A stretch of 64,000 bases of DNA from Pandoraea sputorum (GCF_000814845.2 NZ_CP010431.2:2480001-2544000); one strand, 5' to 3'. Shown: positions 32,948 through 42,141, counted from the first letter of the stretch. The notes: generated from the sequence alone by a model not told the origin. Numbers and translations are program-made.

Positions 32948-34348
32948 ATGGAATTCGTAACAAAAGACGTCCTGGCAAGTTGCATGGAGTTGCTGCTGGA
33001 CGCAGTGTTTCTCGTCAATCGGTCCGGGACTCTCATGTACGTGAGCCCGGCCTGCGAAGCTATTCTCGGCTATAGCGCGCAAGAGTTGATGGGGCGCTCG
33101 ATGATCGATTTCGTGGCGAAGGAAGACCGCGACAGGACCATCGAAGAATCGAAGCTGGTCATGGCGGGACGCCTTCGGATCGGGTTCGAAAACCGTTACA
33201 TCCATAAAGACGGCCATTACGTTCACATCATGTGGTCGGCGCGCTGGTCCGAAGAGCACGGCATGCGTATTGGCGTCGCCCGCGACGTCTCGGCCCGCAA
33301 GCGGGCCGAAGCCTTACAGCGCGCCACCTACTCGATTTCCGAAGCGGCACACGACGCCGCCGACATCCGCTCCCTCTGCAAGGCCGTTCACGACACGCTG
33401 GGTACGCTCTTTCCCATCGACGCTATCGTTGTCGCGACGTGCGATGCGGACCTGCGCGTGTGGGACAAGGCTTATCAGTACCGCGACAGCACGGATATCC
33501 CGTTGCTCGACTGGGCGCAGGCGGAAGCGCTATCTACGCAGGCCACCAATGCGCAGGAACCGCTCTGGCAACTGATCGAGACAGTGCCCGACGCCGATCC
33601 CGCGACGCATGCGGTGCAAGTGCGCACTGAGTCATTCTCACTGAACGACAACGTTGAGGCCGCACGGCACGCGCTGGCCGTGTTGCCCATGCATACCGCG
33701 CGACGCGCCGTCGGCACGCTCATGATCTACGGGCCCGTGAGAGCTTTGCAGGCGGAAGCGGCGCAACGGCTGCTGGCGTTCGTTTGCGATCAGACGGCGC
33801 TCGCCATCGAGCGCAAGCAACTCATCGACGATCTGTACAAGGCAGCGCGGTTCGACGAACTGACCGGACTGCCGAACCGCCGCACGTTCGGCGAATTCGC
33901 CAGCGAAGCGGTACGCCGCGCGCAGCGCACCAACGGCAAACTGGCGCTGCTCTTCGCCGATATCGACGGATTCAAGGACGTGAACGACAGCCTCGGACAC
34001 GCGACAGGCGATCTGCTGCTCAAGGAGATCGGACGCCGCATGAAGGCCGGGGTGTCAGACTGCGGATTCGTGGCGCGGCATTCCGGCGACGAGTTCGTCG
34101 CTGTCGTGCAGGACGCCGAGATCGTCGAGCGCATCGACTTCGCCGTGAACCGGCTGCGCTCGGAGATCGAGCAGGCGATCTCGGTAAACGATGCGAGCCT
34201 GACCGTGCGGGTGAGTGTGGGCGTCGCCGTGTTCCCTGACGATGGCGAGTCGATGAGCGAGCTGATCCGCGTGGCCGATCAGCGCATGTACGCCAACAAG
34301 GCTGCGCGCAAGTCAGGTGGCGCGAGTTTTCTCGAACGGTTGATGTGA
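32948..34348 (+). CDS. PAS-GAF-GGDEF diguanylate cyclase
   Basis: 466 aa soluble signalling protein: PAS (about 8-125: LLDAVFLVNRSGTLMYVSPA CEAILGYSAQELMG, ending GIARDVSARKRAE-like GVARDVSARKRAEAL), GAF (about 135-290) and GGDEF (about 300-462: FDELTGLPNRRTFGEF, FADIDGFKDVNDSLGHATGD). The signature reads SGDEF (Ser near residue 379), a variant found in active cyclases. The expected RxxD inhibitory site five residues ahead is not evident, so product inhibition may be absent. No EAL domain. Makes cyclic-di-GMP in response to an unknown cytoplasmic cue. Confidence 0.93.
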   Translation: MEFVTKDVLASCMELLLDAVFLVNRSGTLMYVSPACEAILGYSAQELMGRSMIDFVAKEDRDRTIEESKLVMAGRLRIGFENRYIHKDGHYVHIMWSARWSEEHGMRIGVARDVSARKRAEALQRATYSISEAAHDAADIRSLCKAVHDTLGTLFPIDAIVVATCDADLRVWDKAYQYRDSTDIPLLDWAQAEALSTQATNAQEPLWQLIETVPDADPATHAVQVRTESFSLNDNVEAARHALAVLPMHTARRAVGTLMIYGPVRALQAEAAQRLLAFVCDQTALAIERKQLIDDLYKAARFDELTGLPNRRTFGEFASEAVRRAQRTNGKLALLFADIDGFKDVNDSLGHATGDLLLKEIGRRMKAGVSDCGFVARHSGDEFVAVVQDAEIVERIDFAVNRLRSEIEQAISVNDASLTVRVSVGVAVFPDDGESMSELIRVADQRMYANKAARKSGGASFLERLM

Positions 34349-34390
34349 CGCGAGGCTGAACATCGCCGTACCGCCCGCGTTACCGTAGCG

Positions 34391-35176
34391 TTACCCCAGC
34401 GTCTGGGTCGGCCAGACCATCTCGATTTCGACGGCAATCGAGCGCGCGAGTCCGTCGAGATCCGGAAACAGCGACGCGTTCGTAACGTTCATCCGGTAGA
34501 GCCACTTCATGGCATCGGCGCGCAGTGCGACAGGCAACACGATCTTGCGCAGCAGCGGTTCGTCGCTCTCGTAGCCGTCCAGAATGCGATGCATCGGCCG
34601 GTCGATCACACCGGGCACGACGAAGGTCCCGGACTGCGCGATCAGGCGGCCATCCATTTCCTCCGGCTCGCCGAACCAGACCACCTCGTTATCGTTGCCG
34701 AGGAAGTACTTCTCCATATTCCCCTTGACGCGTGGGTCGATCGTATCGCGCGTGAGCCACGGCGCATGGCGCGGGCGTGCGCGGTCGTCGTACAGCGCGG
34801 GCGTGTTCAGCGCAAAGATGGCGGAGTCGGACGTCGCGCGTTCCAGTGCAAAGAACGCCGCCACGAACGGTGATTTGGTGAAATCGAGCAAACGGGTGGG
34901 CGCGCCATGGTGCTGCATCAGCCCGAGACAGCGCAGGTCGTCGTGCAGCAGGTCGGGCCAGGGCACGTGGTTGTGCGCCTTGCGACGGAAGATGCGAATC
35001 GCGCGGGCCTCGCGGCTGCGCCACTGCTCCTTGTCCGACACGTAGGCGTGCAGGTAGCGCGAGAGCGAACTTTGCAGATGCCAGCGGGCGTCTTGCTGCC
35101 CGCGAAACGCCCAGCCTTCGAAGCGGGAGGACAGCTCCATGAAATCCTTCCAGCTCTCGACGACAGTGGTGTCCAT
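34391..35176 (-). CDS. FRG domain-containing protein
   Basis: 261 aa. Matches the FRG domain: WAFRGQQDARWHLQSSLSRY near residues 22-42 gives the family its name (FRG), followed by MQHHGAPTRLLDFTKSPFVA AFFAL near 87-111 and a C-terminal LRKIVLPVALRADAMKWLYR. The fold is related to ADP-ribosyltransferase-like proteins, but no activity is established. No signal or membrane segment. FRG proteins occur scattered in bacteria, sometimes near mobile or defence genes; here there is no such partner. It stands alone, convergent with the diguanylate cyclase. Confidence 0.88.
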   Translation of the reverse strand: MDTTVVESWKDFMELSSRFEGWAFRGQQDARWHLQSSLSRYLHAYVSDKEQWRSREARAIRIFRRKAHNHVPWPDLLHDDLRCLGLMQHHGAPTRLLDFTKSPFVAAFFALERATSDSAIFALNTPALYDDRARPRHAPWLTRDTIDPRVKGNMEKYFLGNDNEVVWFGEPEEMDGRLIAQSGTFVVPGVIDRPMHRILDGYESDEPLLRKIVLPVALRADAMKWLYRMNVTNASLFPDLDGLARSIAVEIEMVWPTQTLG

Positions 35177-35335
35177 AGTGGGCGAAATCCTTGAGTCGGC
35201 GTGCCACGGTGCCCTGTGTCGCCATGCGATTTTGTGAGGACGCCACAGCGCAACGAGTGCGGCATGGCGTCGGCCACTATAGTACGGCGTCCGTGACAGC
35301 TCAAGCGCGAAGAGTTCGTTCGCGCCGACTTGCGC

Positions 35336-35857
35336 TCAGCCTGAGGCGGCGATCAGGGCCGTTGCGGCGCTGACCACCCAGGCACCCGCATATAGACCCA
35401 GACCGAACACCGTGTGTGTGATCAGACTACGCAGGCGTGCCTGTGCCGGTTTCGGTGTTTTGCTGGCCGCAATACCGGCGCCGAACGCGGGTTGCATGAC
35501 GAAGAAGGGCATCACGACGGTGACTACGCCGTATGCGAGCGCCGTGGGCCAGGTCGGCGCATCCAGCCACGCAGAACCCGCGAGCACGACGAGGAAGGCC
35601 GCGAAGCCGACACCGATGGCGTAGTGCGCGAACCACCCGAGTGCCTTTTCGCCGGGGACGGGCGTTGCACGGGCGATGCTGGCGTGAGCGAAGCGACCGG
35701 CAGGTATGTGCCCAAGCCAGCGCCCGACCATCGCGAAGTCGAGCGATGTGACGCCGAAGACCCGGCGAAGCATCAGTGCCCAGAGGTCCATTACAACCGT
35801 GGCGAAGACGCCGATCGCAAGGATCTGCGTGGCGAGGGTGAGCGTTGTCATTGTCAT
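35336..35857 (-). CDS. DUF2938 family membrane protein
   Basis: 173 aa, four to five hydrophobic segments. Family hallmarks: ILAIGVFATVVMDLWALMLR at the N-terminus, the middle GRWLGHIPAGRFAH and KALGWFAHYAIGVGFAA, and MPFFVMQPAFGAGIAASKTP. Function unknown; inner membrane. Divergent from a MerR gene, and its promoter has the 19-bp-spacer geometry that MerR activators need, so it is the probable target of that regulator. Confidence 0.88.
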   Translation of the reverse strand: MTMTTLTLATQILAIGVFATVVMDLWALMLRRVFGVTSLDFAMVGRWLGHIPAGRFAHASIARATPVPGEKALGWFAHYAIGVGFAAFLVVLAGSAWLDAPTWPTALAYGVVTVVMPFFVMQPAFGAGIAASKTPKPAQARLRSLITHTVFGLGLYAGAWVVSAATALIAASG

Positions 35858-35909
35858 CTCCTGAATCGACGGTGCGTCGGTGCCGTGACGGCGAGTCCGC
35901 GGTTAGGGC

Positions 35910-35940
35910 ACTATACGAATTCAAGTCAACTTGAAGTCAA
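35910..35940 (-). promoter_or_regulatory. MerR-type promoter/operator of the DUF2938 gene
   Basis: On the minus strand: -35 TTGACT (35940-35935), 19-bp spacer, -10 TATAGT (35915-35910). The palindrome TTCAAGT-TG-ACTTGAA (35920-35935) begins at the last base of the -35 box and lies otherwise within the spacer, the arrangement on which MerR-family activators work by untwisting. Located between the divergent MerR and DUF2938 genes. Confidence 0.7.
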
Positions 35941-35954
35941 GCGGGAGTCTCGAC

Positions 35955-36425
35955 ATGACACTGGACATTGGCGACGTCGTCGCGCGTGCGGGTGTGCCGC
36001 CGTCCACGCTGCGGTTTTACGAGGAGAAGGGGCTGATCGCTGCCACGGGACGGCGCGGTTTGCGACGGCAATACGATGACTCGGTCTTGCAGACGTTATC
36101 GCTCATCGCATTGGGCCGCACGGCCGGATTCTCGCTGGACGACATTGCCGGGATGTTGTTGCCGCAAGGCAAGGCGAATATCGACCGCGAGCGGTTGCAG
36201 GCGAAGGCGGCGGACATCGACAAGACAATCAGGCAATTGAGCGCGTTGCGTGACGGCTTGCGCCACGCGGCGGAGTGTCCGGCAACGGAGCATCTGGCGT
36301 GCCCGCAGTTTCAGCGTCTGATGCGGCTTGCGAGCATGAAGGGAGCGAAGGGAGCGAGAAGGGCGAGCGCGTCCTCCCTGGAGAAGCGCTCGCCACGGCC
36401 GGGCAAGCCCGCGACGTTGGGCTGA
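35955..36425 (+). CDS. MerR family transcriptional regulator
   Basis: 156 aa from the ATG at 35955 (GGGAG upstream; the TTG at 35931 would lie in the operator). N-terminal MerR HTH: DIGDVVARAGVPPSTLRFYE EKGLI with the wing region GRRGLRRQYDDSVLQTLSLI, followed by a coiled-coil dimer helix to about residue 115. The C-terminal region has two Cys (AECPATEHLACPQF) near residues 112-122 that could bind a metal or cluster, SoxR/CueR-fashion, and a basic tail. Divergent from the DUF2938 gene it probably activates. Confidence 0.9.
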   Translation: MTLDIGDVVARAGVPPSTLRFYEEKGLIAATGRRGLRRQYDDSVLQTLSLIALGRTAGFSLDDIAGMLLPQGKANIDRERLQAKAADIDKTIRQLSALRDGLRHAAECPATEHLACPQFQRLMRLASMKGAKGARRASASSLEKRSPRPGKPATLG

Positions 36426-36427
36426 CG

Positions 36428-37921
36428 TTATCGCCCGTCGGCAGTGCGCCCGAACGACGGCATCGAACACGCGGCAGCAAGGCTCCCCGGCGCGGCGGGA
36501 CGCGCTTGCAAGGCGCGTTGTGTGTCGGGCGTGCCGATGAGCGCCATCAATCCACAAGCCAGCGAGCCACGCCAGTGCAGGTAGTCGTGCCCGGTCGCCG
36601 TCGACGTGTATGTCACGCGGTAACCCTTGGCGCGCAACACGTCGCGCATGTGACGGCCGGACGTGCCGATACCCGTTGGCCCGCGTCGGTCTTCGAACAG
36701 CCCCGATTCAAGGTAGAACTTCACCGGCAGACGCGGGCCTTCGGCGTACTGACGGATCAACCATCCGGATTCGCGCGCGTCGGCATCGCCTTGCGACGGT
36801 GCCCACCAATACGATCCCGACTGCGATAGCACGTTGCCGAACCACTGCGGCGCTTCATGGGCTGCCCACGCCGACGCTAGGCCCCCGTAACTCGATCCGG
36901 CAACCACCGTCTGATCGGCGGACGCGGATACGCCTTGTGCTTTGGCCCACGGCATCAGTTCATCGGACAGGAACCGCGCGAACGCCGGATTCGGCGGCAG
37001 CTCCTTACCCCGGGTACTGCCGTCGATCACACCGACGATGAGCGCCGCCGTTGGCGGAATCCGCCCCTCGGCAATCAGGTTGTCGAGAATCACCGGCGTG
37101 GGCACGGTATTCACATAAGCGTGCGCGTCGAACACCACGAGCAGGCCTCGCGACGCGTCATCCGCACGATATCCCGCAGGACGATAGACGTAGACATCGC
37201 GCGTATTGCCGAGCGCTTTGCTGGTGAAGCGTGTGGCCTGCAGGGTGCCCGTCGGCACATCGGCGCGGCGTTCGATCCACGGTTGCGGTGGCGCGTCGGG
37301 CAAGACGACCGACGACTTCACGCTGCGCTTGCCGTCGAAGCCTTCTACCGTGAAGGGATGGCGGTTGAGCGGGTCGGCCTGCACCGTCTTCAGGACCGCC
37401 CGGCGACGTTCCATTGGCGTGCCCTCAATGTCGGGGACGTTCGGCGCGAGCTGGTAGGACAGCCGGGTGCTCTCGGGAACGACATAGCTGCGGTACCAGA
37501 CGTCGCTGTCGCGCAACTGATGCATATCGTCGTGATCGCCGGACGGCGCGCCCAGAATGCGCACGTTGTGTGGATGGCCGCGCCAGAGGAAGGTGATCAG
37601 CGACACCTTGCCAGGCGGCGGCGCGAGCGGCGAGGCCATCTCGTCGCCGGTGATGGCATCCGGCGTCACTGCTTCGATCATCGGCGTGCCAGTCGCGCCG
37701 ACTTCTTGCCAGAAGGCGTCGGTATTGCCCCCGGCGCACAACGCGGCGTTCAGTGAGAGCAGACGCGGGCTGACGAGTCCGAGCCGGTATTGCGGTGCCT
37801 GAGCATCGCAAGCGCCGGCGGCGTGGGACGGCGCCGGGGTTGCCAGTGCGAGGCTCGTCATGCCGCCGGACGCAACGAGCGCGACGGCAACCGCCGTCGC
37901 CCGAAGGATAGGGAATGTCAT
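36428..37921 (-). CDS. Exported Fes-like siderophore (enterochelin-type) esterase
   Basis: 497 aa from the ATG at 37921. Sec signal peptide (FPILRATAVAVALVASGG ... ALATPAPSHA). Enterochelin-esterase N-terminal domain (VSLITFLWRGHPHNVRILGA) then an esterase-D-type hydrolase with the nucleophile in VVAGSSYGGLAS, LSQSGSYWW and the His in GHDYLHWRG, all close to E. coli Fes wording. Fes is cytoplasmic; a signal peptide here implies action in the periplasm, as for IroE. Starts 8 bp after the TonB receptor gene, so it is the last gene of the fecI-fecR-receptor-esterase operon. It probably hydrolyses the imported ferric siderophore. Confidence 0.88.
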   Translation of the reverse strand: MTFPILRATAVAVALVASGGMTSLALATPAPSHAAGACDAQAPQYRLGLVSPRLLSLNAALCAGGNTDAFWQEVGATGTPMIEAVTPDAITGDEMASPLAPPPGKVSLITFLWRGHPHNVRILGAPSGDHDDMHQLRDSDVWYRSYVVPESTRLSYQLAPNVPDIEGTPMERRRAVLKTVQADPLNRHPFTVEGFDGKRSVKSSVVLPDAPPQPWIERRADVPTGTLQATRFTSKALGNTRDVYVYRPAGYRADDASRGLLVVFDAHAYVNTVPTPVILDNLIAEGRIPPTAALIVGVIDGSTRGKELPPNPAFARFLSDELMPWAKAQGVSASADQTVVAGSSYGGLASAWAAHEAPQWFGNVLSQSGSYWWAPSQGDADARESGWLIRQYAEGPRLPVKFYLESGLFEDRRGPTGIGTSGRHMRDVLRAKGYRVTYTSTATGHDYLHWRGSLACGLMALIGTPDTQRALQARPAAPGSLAAACSMPSFGRTADGR

Positions 37922-37929
37922 GACGAACC

Positions 37930-40524
37930 TCAGAAGTCGACGCTGGCGGAGAGCTTGAACGTGCGCGGGGCGTTCTGGATCACGTAACCGTCGTTGAACG
38001 TGCCCGACCATGCAATGCGGTTGGTGACGTTTTCGACGGCGGCGCGAAACACCACGCCCTTGCCGTAGACGCGTGTGGCATAGCGCGCGCCGACGTCATA
38101 GCGGGTCCATCCACCGATCTTCTGCGTGTTGGCCGAGTTCACGTATTGCGAACTGGTCGTGATCATGCGGCCCGTGAGCGTCACGCCCGGAATCCACGGC
38201 AAGTCCCATTCGGTGCCGAGGTTAGCCGTCCATTTCGGCACACCGTACGGTGTATTGCCGTTGTAAAGATTGCCAGCGGTCTTGGTCAACTCACCGCGTG
38301 TGTAGGCCGCACCGCCCAGCACACGCCAGCGTGGCGTAAATTCGCCGAAGACGTTCCACTCCACGCCACGGTTACGCTGTTCGCCGTCCGGGTTGTACGT
38401 GTTAGTCGCGACGTCCTTGATCATGCCCGGCTTGGTGATCTGGAAGAACGAGAGCGTGTTCGTGAAGCTGCCTGCGTCCCACTTCACGCCGAACTCGGCT
38501 TGCTTGCTGCGATAGGGGACGAAGACCTGTCCGTAGTTGGCGGCGCTCACGTCGGTGACCATACCGCCTTGCGTGAGGCCTTCGATGTAATTGCCGTACA
38601 GCGAGATGTTTGGCCCGAACGGCTTGAGTACCAGACCGAAGGCCGGGGTGATGGCGTTCTCGTCGTAGTTGGAGGTGCGCGCGCCGGTGGTCGCAGAGAA
38701 GGCGGCAGCGCGAACGCGCTGGCTGCGCAAACCGGCGATCAGCGTCACACGGTCCTGGAACATTGAGACGGTGTCGGCCAGTGCAAAGCTGGAGAGCGTG
38801 GATTCGGCGGTTTTCGGGGCCGAACCGGGGTCTTTCGCCAGGGTCGGATTGACGGGGGCGTAGATGTTCGAGTTGTAGTTCGCGCTCGTGGTGAAGACGT
38901 TGCCGCTGGTCGTGTCGAGCGTTGTGGCCGAGAGCGTCAGTTCATGCTTGAGCGGGCCGGTGCGAAAGCGTGTGCGAACACCCGCGTCGAGCGAGAGGGT
39001 ATCGGTCCAGCCGCGCTGGAAGTAGGTCGCGCCGGTGTAGCTGCCGTCCGCCTTGATCGGACCGGTGCGTGTGCCTGTGATGAAGCCGGAGTAGCGATAG
39101 CTCAGCGCGCCGATGCCAGCGTAGGCCGTGATGGCGTCGGTCACGTCGACCTCGCCGCGCAGCTGCACGCCAGTGCTTTCAAGATTGCCGAACTCCCCGC
39201 GTAGCACGTTGGTGCCCGAGGCGGGCGGTGCGACGACTTTCGTTGCGAAGGTCGCCATCCACGGACTGCCGCCGGTGTACTTCTCCGAGTCGGTGTAGGC
39301 GTCGAGTCCGATACGAACGCGATCCGTCTTCAGGTCCAGTGCGACGGAGCCGAATTCGCGACGCTTGTTCTGACCTTCGAGCGTGGTGCGACCGTCGCGC
39401 AGCGCGCCGTTAAAGCGAATGCCGATCTGTTCGTTGTCCCCGAAGCGGCGGCCGACATCGGCCTGCACGCCGAATTGCGAGTCCGACACGTAGTCGGCGG
39501 TCAAGCGCGTGAGCGGTGTGCTTTCCGCTTTTTTCGTCACCACATTGATCGCGCCGCCGACCGCCCCCGACGGCGACATGCCGTTGAGTAGCGCGTTCGG
39601 TCCCTTGAGCACTTCAACGCGCTCGATGAACTCGGTGGGCACGTGGCCGTAGGGCGACAGGCCGAACATGCCGTTAAGCGAGACCTCGTCGGCCGTCAGC
39701 GGAAAGCCGCGCACGCTGAAGTTCTCATACATATGGCCGCTCGACGTGGTGAAGCGGACCGACGGGTCGTTGTCCAGCACGTCGGCCAGCGTGGTCGATT
39801 GCTGATCCTGAATCGTCTTGGCGGTGTACGCCGTCAAGTTGAACGGCACATCCATGAAGTCCTTGTTGCCGAGCAGGCCGAGACGCCCGCCGCGCGCGAC
39901 CTGTCCACCGTCGTACGCCTCCGGCAGGCCGACGGCCTGCGCGACGACGTGCGTGGTCGGCAGCAACACGCCGTCGCCTGCGAGCGCCGCGCCGGTGTCT
40001 TGTGAGGCGGCGCGCAGGGTGTAGACACCCTGACTGCTGCGCATCGCCTGCAACTGATGCGGCGAAAGCAGTTGGTATAGCGCCTGCGTCAACGTGTAAT
40101 GGCCATGCAGACCGGTGCTCTGACGCCCTTGCGTGAGCGACGCATCGACGACCAACTCGATGCCTGCCGCGTTGGCAAAGCGGTTGAGCACGGCGTCGAG
40201 CGTGCCGGGGGCGATCTGCCACGCGCGGTGCGCATCGACGGCGTTTTGGGCGACGAGGGAGGGCGCGGACGCGGGTGCAGCGCTGGCGCGCTCGGCAACG
40301 CTTGCGGCCGCAAGGGCGATCAACAGGGCGACGGCGGGACGAAGGGCCGCAGCAGAGGGCTTCAAGCGGGGCTTCAATTGCGGCATTAAGCTCGGCATCA
40401 AGCGCGGCGTCGGGCGCAGCAAGGCGGCTTTGGGAGTCAACACGTTCGTGAGCACGGTGGTCAGGGCTGGATAGCCAGAAGGTTCGGAAACGGATGCCGG
40501 TGCGGTCATGCCGCACCGGCGCAT
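37930..40524 (-). CDS. TonB-dependent siderophore receptor with STN signalling domain
   Basis: Up to 864 aa. Signal peptide hydrophobic core LRPAVALLIALAAASVAERA lies unusually far in (about residues 62-82), so the real start may be an internal ATG at 40398; ribosome sites are poor for all candidates. STN domain (about 100-155: GTLDAVLNRFANAAGIELVV) for signalling to FecR, plug domain with SVRGFPLTADEVSLNG and VEVLKGPNALLNGMSPSGAV GG, and a beta-barrel ending in an aromatic residue (LSASVDF), as outer membrane proteins do. Transports a ferric siderophore; which one is unknown. Third gene of the fecIR operon. Confidence 0.92.
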   Translation of the reverse strand: MRRCGMTAPASVSEPSGYPALTTVLTNVLTPKAALLRPTPRLMPSLMPQLKPRLKPSAAALRPAVALLIALAAASVAERASAAPASAPSLVAQNAVDAHRAWQIAPGTLDAVLNRFANAAGIELVVDASLTQGRQSTGLHGHYTLTQALYQLLSPHQLQAMRSSQGVYTLRAASQDTGAALAGDGVLLPTTHVVAQAVGLPEAYDGGQVARGGRLGLLGNKDFMDVPFNLTAYTAKTIQDQQSTTLADVLDNDPSVRFTTSSGHMYENFSVRGFPLTADEVSLNGMFGLSPYGHVPTEFIERVEVLKGPNALLNGMSPSGAVGGAINVVTKKAESTPLTRLTADYVSDSQFGVQADVGRRFGDNEQIGIRFNGALRDGRTTLEGQNKRREFGSVALDLKTDRVRIGLDAYTDSEKYTGGSPWMATFATKVVAPPASGTNVLRGEFGNLESTGVQLRGEVDVTDAITAYAGIGALSYRYSGFITGTRTGPIKADGSYTGATYFQRGWTDTLSLDAGVRTRFRTGPLKHELTLSATTLDTTSGNVFTTSANYNSNIYAPVNPTLAKDPGSAPKTAESTLSSFALADTVSMFQDRVTLIAGLRSQRVRAAAFSATTGARTSNYDENAITPAFGLVLKPFGPNISLYGNYIEGLTQGGMVTDVSAANYGQVFVPYRSKQAEFGVKWDAGSFTNTLSFFQITKPGMIKDVATNTYNPDGEQRNRGVEWNVFGEFTPRWRVLGGAAYTRGELTKTAGNLYNGNTPYGVPKWTANLGTEWDLPWIPGVTLTGRMITTSSQYVNSANTQKIGGWTRYDVGARYATRVYGKGVVFRAAVENVTNRIAWSGTFNDGYVIQNAPRTFKLSASVDF

Positions 40525-40630
40525 ACAGGTATTCCGAACGAGATCGGCAAACCCTCAACCGATTTGGAGAAAATCTGAAAAAAGCTGGCGGGACGTTGTG
40601 AGGCGGGACGTCAGACGTGATGTGCCATCG

Positions 40631-41635
40631 CTATCGCGCTTTGACACTCACCCAGTACCGCGTGCGATAGACCGTCTCGACGGGCAGGCCAACGGCCAGA
40701 CTCGCCAGCGCCCGGTCGGTGTCGGCGAGCGAGAACACGCCGCTCACAAGCAGATCGGCGACGGCGGTATCGCAGCGCAGCACGCCGCGACGGTAGTGCG
40801 AAAGCGTCTCAATGAGATCGCCGAGGCGAATGCGTTCGACGACGAGTTGAGCGCGTGTCCATGCTGCGGCGTTTTCGTCGAACGGTGTCGACTCGGCCAA
40901 TGGCTCGATGGCGCTGGACGAGAAGCTCGCCGCCTGTCCGGCATTGAGCCGTTGAGTCTGTGCGCCGCGTGCGGGGCGCACGAGCACGATGCCGTCGAAG
41001 ACAGCGACCTGCGTGCGCGCGCCGTCGTCACGCACAGTAAAGCGCGTGCCGATATCGCGAATCTCGCCCTGGCGCGTGGCGACGACCAGCGGTGCGCCGT
41101 GAGTGCTGTTGGACGGACCGGTCTCGATGCAGATGCGACCGCGTCTCAACGAGATGTGACGCTCGTCCGGCGAGAAGCGCACGTCAACCGATGAGGCGGT
41201 GTCGAGCCACAGTTGTGTGCCGTCGGCCAGCATGACCCGCCGCACTTCCCCCACGCCGGTCGAATAGTCTGCTGTCACGTTGTCCCACATCGGCGAGCGA
41301 CGCAGTGTGTAACCGGCACCGGCCAGCGTGATGACACCGCCGAACACGCGCAGCGCGCGGCGGCGTCCAGCATCGCTCACGCGCGGGGCCGGACGGGCTG
41401 TCAGCGTGTCGAAAGCCACCCGGGGCGGTAGCTTGTCGAGCGCTTCGAACTTCTGTCCGATGGTGCCCAGACGTTGCCACGCACGCTCATGATCGGGATG
41501 GGCGGCGCGCCAGCGCTCGCATGCGGCAATGTCCTCGGCGGTCACGGCTTCGGACCAGAGTCGGGCGAGCCACAGGCTGGCGCGTTCGACGACTTCCGGT
41601 GCCAGGGGCGAGACGGGGGCGCTCGGCGAGCTCAT
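40631..41635 (-). CDS. FecR family anti-sigma factor/signal transducer
   Basis: 334 aa from the ATG at 41635, overlapping the sigma-factor stop as ATGA, so translationally coupled. Cytoplasmic anti-sigma part (DUF4880: ASLWLARLWSEAVTAEDIAA CERWRAAHPDHERAWQRL), a short membrane segment near residues 92-107 (ALRVFGGVITLAGAGYTL), then the periplasmic FecR domain (VGEVRRVMLADGTQLWLDTA SSVDV and GIVLVRPARGAQTQRLNAGQ). It relays the state of the STN domain of the receptor to the sigma factor. Confidence 0.93.
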   Translation of the reverse strand: MSSPSAPVSPLAPEVVERASLWLARLWSEAVTAEDIAACERWRAAHPDHERAWQRLGTIGQKFEALDKLPPRVAFDTLTARPAPRVSDAGRRRALRVFGGVITLAGAGYTLRRSPMWDNVTADYSTGVGEVRRVMLADGTQLWLDTASSVDVRFSPDERHISLRRGRICIETGPSNSTHGAPLVVATRQGEIRDIGTRFTVRDDGARTQVAVFDGIVLVRPARGAQTQRLNAGQAASFSSSAIEPLAESTPFDENAAAWTRAQLVVERIRLGDLIETLSHYRRGVLRCDTAVADLLVSGVFSLADTDRALASLAVGLPVETVYRTRYWVSVKAR

Positions 41636-42141
41636 ACGTCGCTCCCGAACTGCACGGTATAGCACTCGCGTAACGCCTGCGCGATGTACTTTTCCACCGA
41701 CGACACCGAGACCTGCAGCCGCTCGGCAATCTCTCGATAGCCCAGCCCTTCGAGCTTGCACAGCAGGAACGCCGTGCGCGCTTTGGCGGGCAGACGCGAG
41801 AGCAGGGTATCGATTTCGATGAGCGCTTCAAGCACGAGGGCACGTGTTTCGGGCGACGGGGCGATCGGCTCGGGCAAAGCAGCCAGGGTTTCGAGATAGG
41901 CCGTCTCGATGTGACGCCGCCGGAACAAATCGATCACCAGACAGTTGGCGATGCGCGCCAGATAACGGCGAGAATCTTCGATGTGCGGTGCACGTCCGGC
42001 GCAGAGCACGCGCAGATAGGTGTCGTGCGCAAGATCGGCGGCGTCGAACGCATTGCCGAGCTTCTTGCGTAACCAGCCGCGCAGCCAGCCGTGATGATCG
42101 CGGTAAAGCGCGCCCACCTCGCGCTGAAAATGACTTTCCAT
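41632..42141 (-). CDS. ECF sigma factor, FecI type
   Basis: 169 aa from the ATG at 42141 (GGGGA upstream; the frame extends to 42189 with weaker starts). Sigma region 2 (ALYRDHHGWLRGWLRKKLGN AFDAADLAHDTYLRV) and region 4 (LPAKARTAFLLCKLEGLGYR EIAERLQVSVSSVEKYIAQA) match FecI-type iron-starvation sigma factors, including the SVEKYI end of the HTH. Directs transcription of the receptor operon when the cognate siderophore is bound. A Fur box lies 71 bp upstream. Confidence 0.94.
   Translation of the reverse strand: MESHFQREVGALYRDHHGWLRGWLRKKLGNAFDAADLAHDTYLRVLCAGRAPHIEDSRRYLARIANCLVIDLFRRRHIETAYLETLAALPEPIAPSPETRALVLEALIEIDTLLSRLPAKARTAFLLCKLEGLGYREIAERLQVSVSSVEKYIAQALRECYTVQFGSDV

Noticed and set aside
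34391..35176. FRG gene as part of an anti-phage system
   Set aside because: No toxin, nuclease, ATPase or mobile gene alongside; kept only as an orphan of interest.
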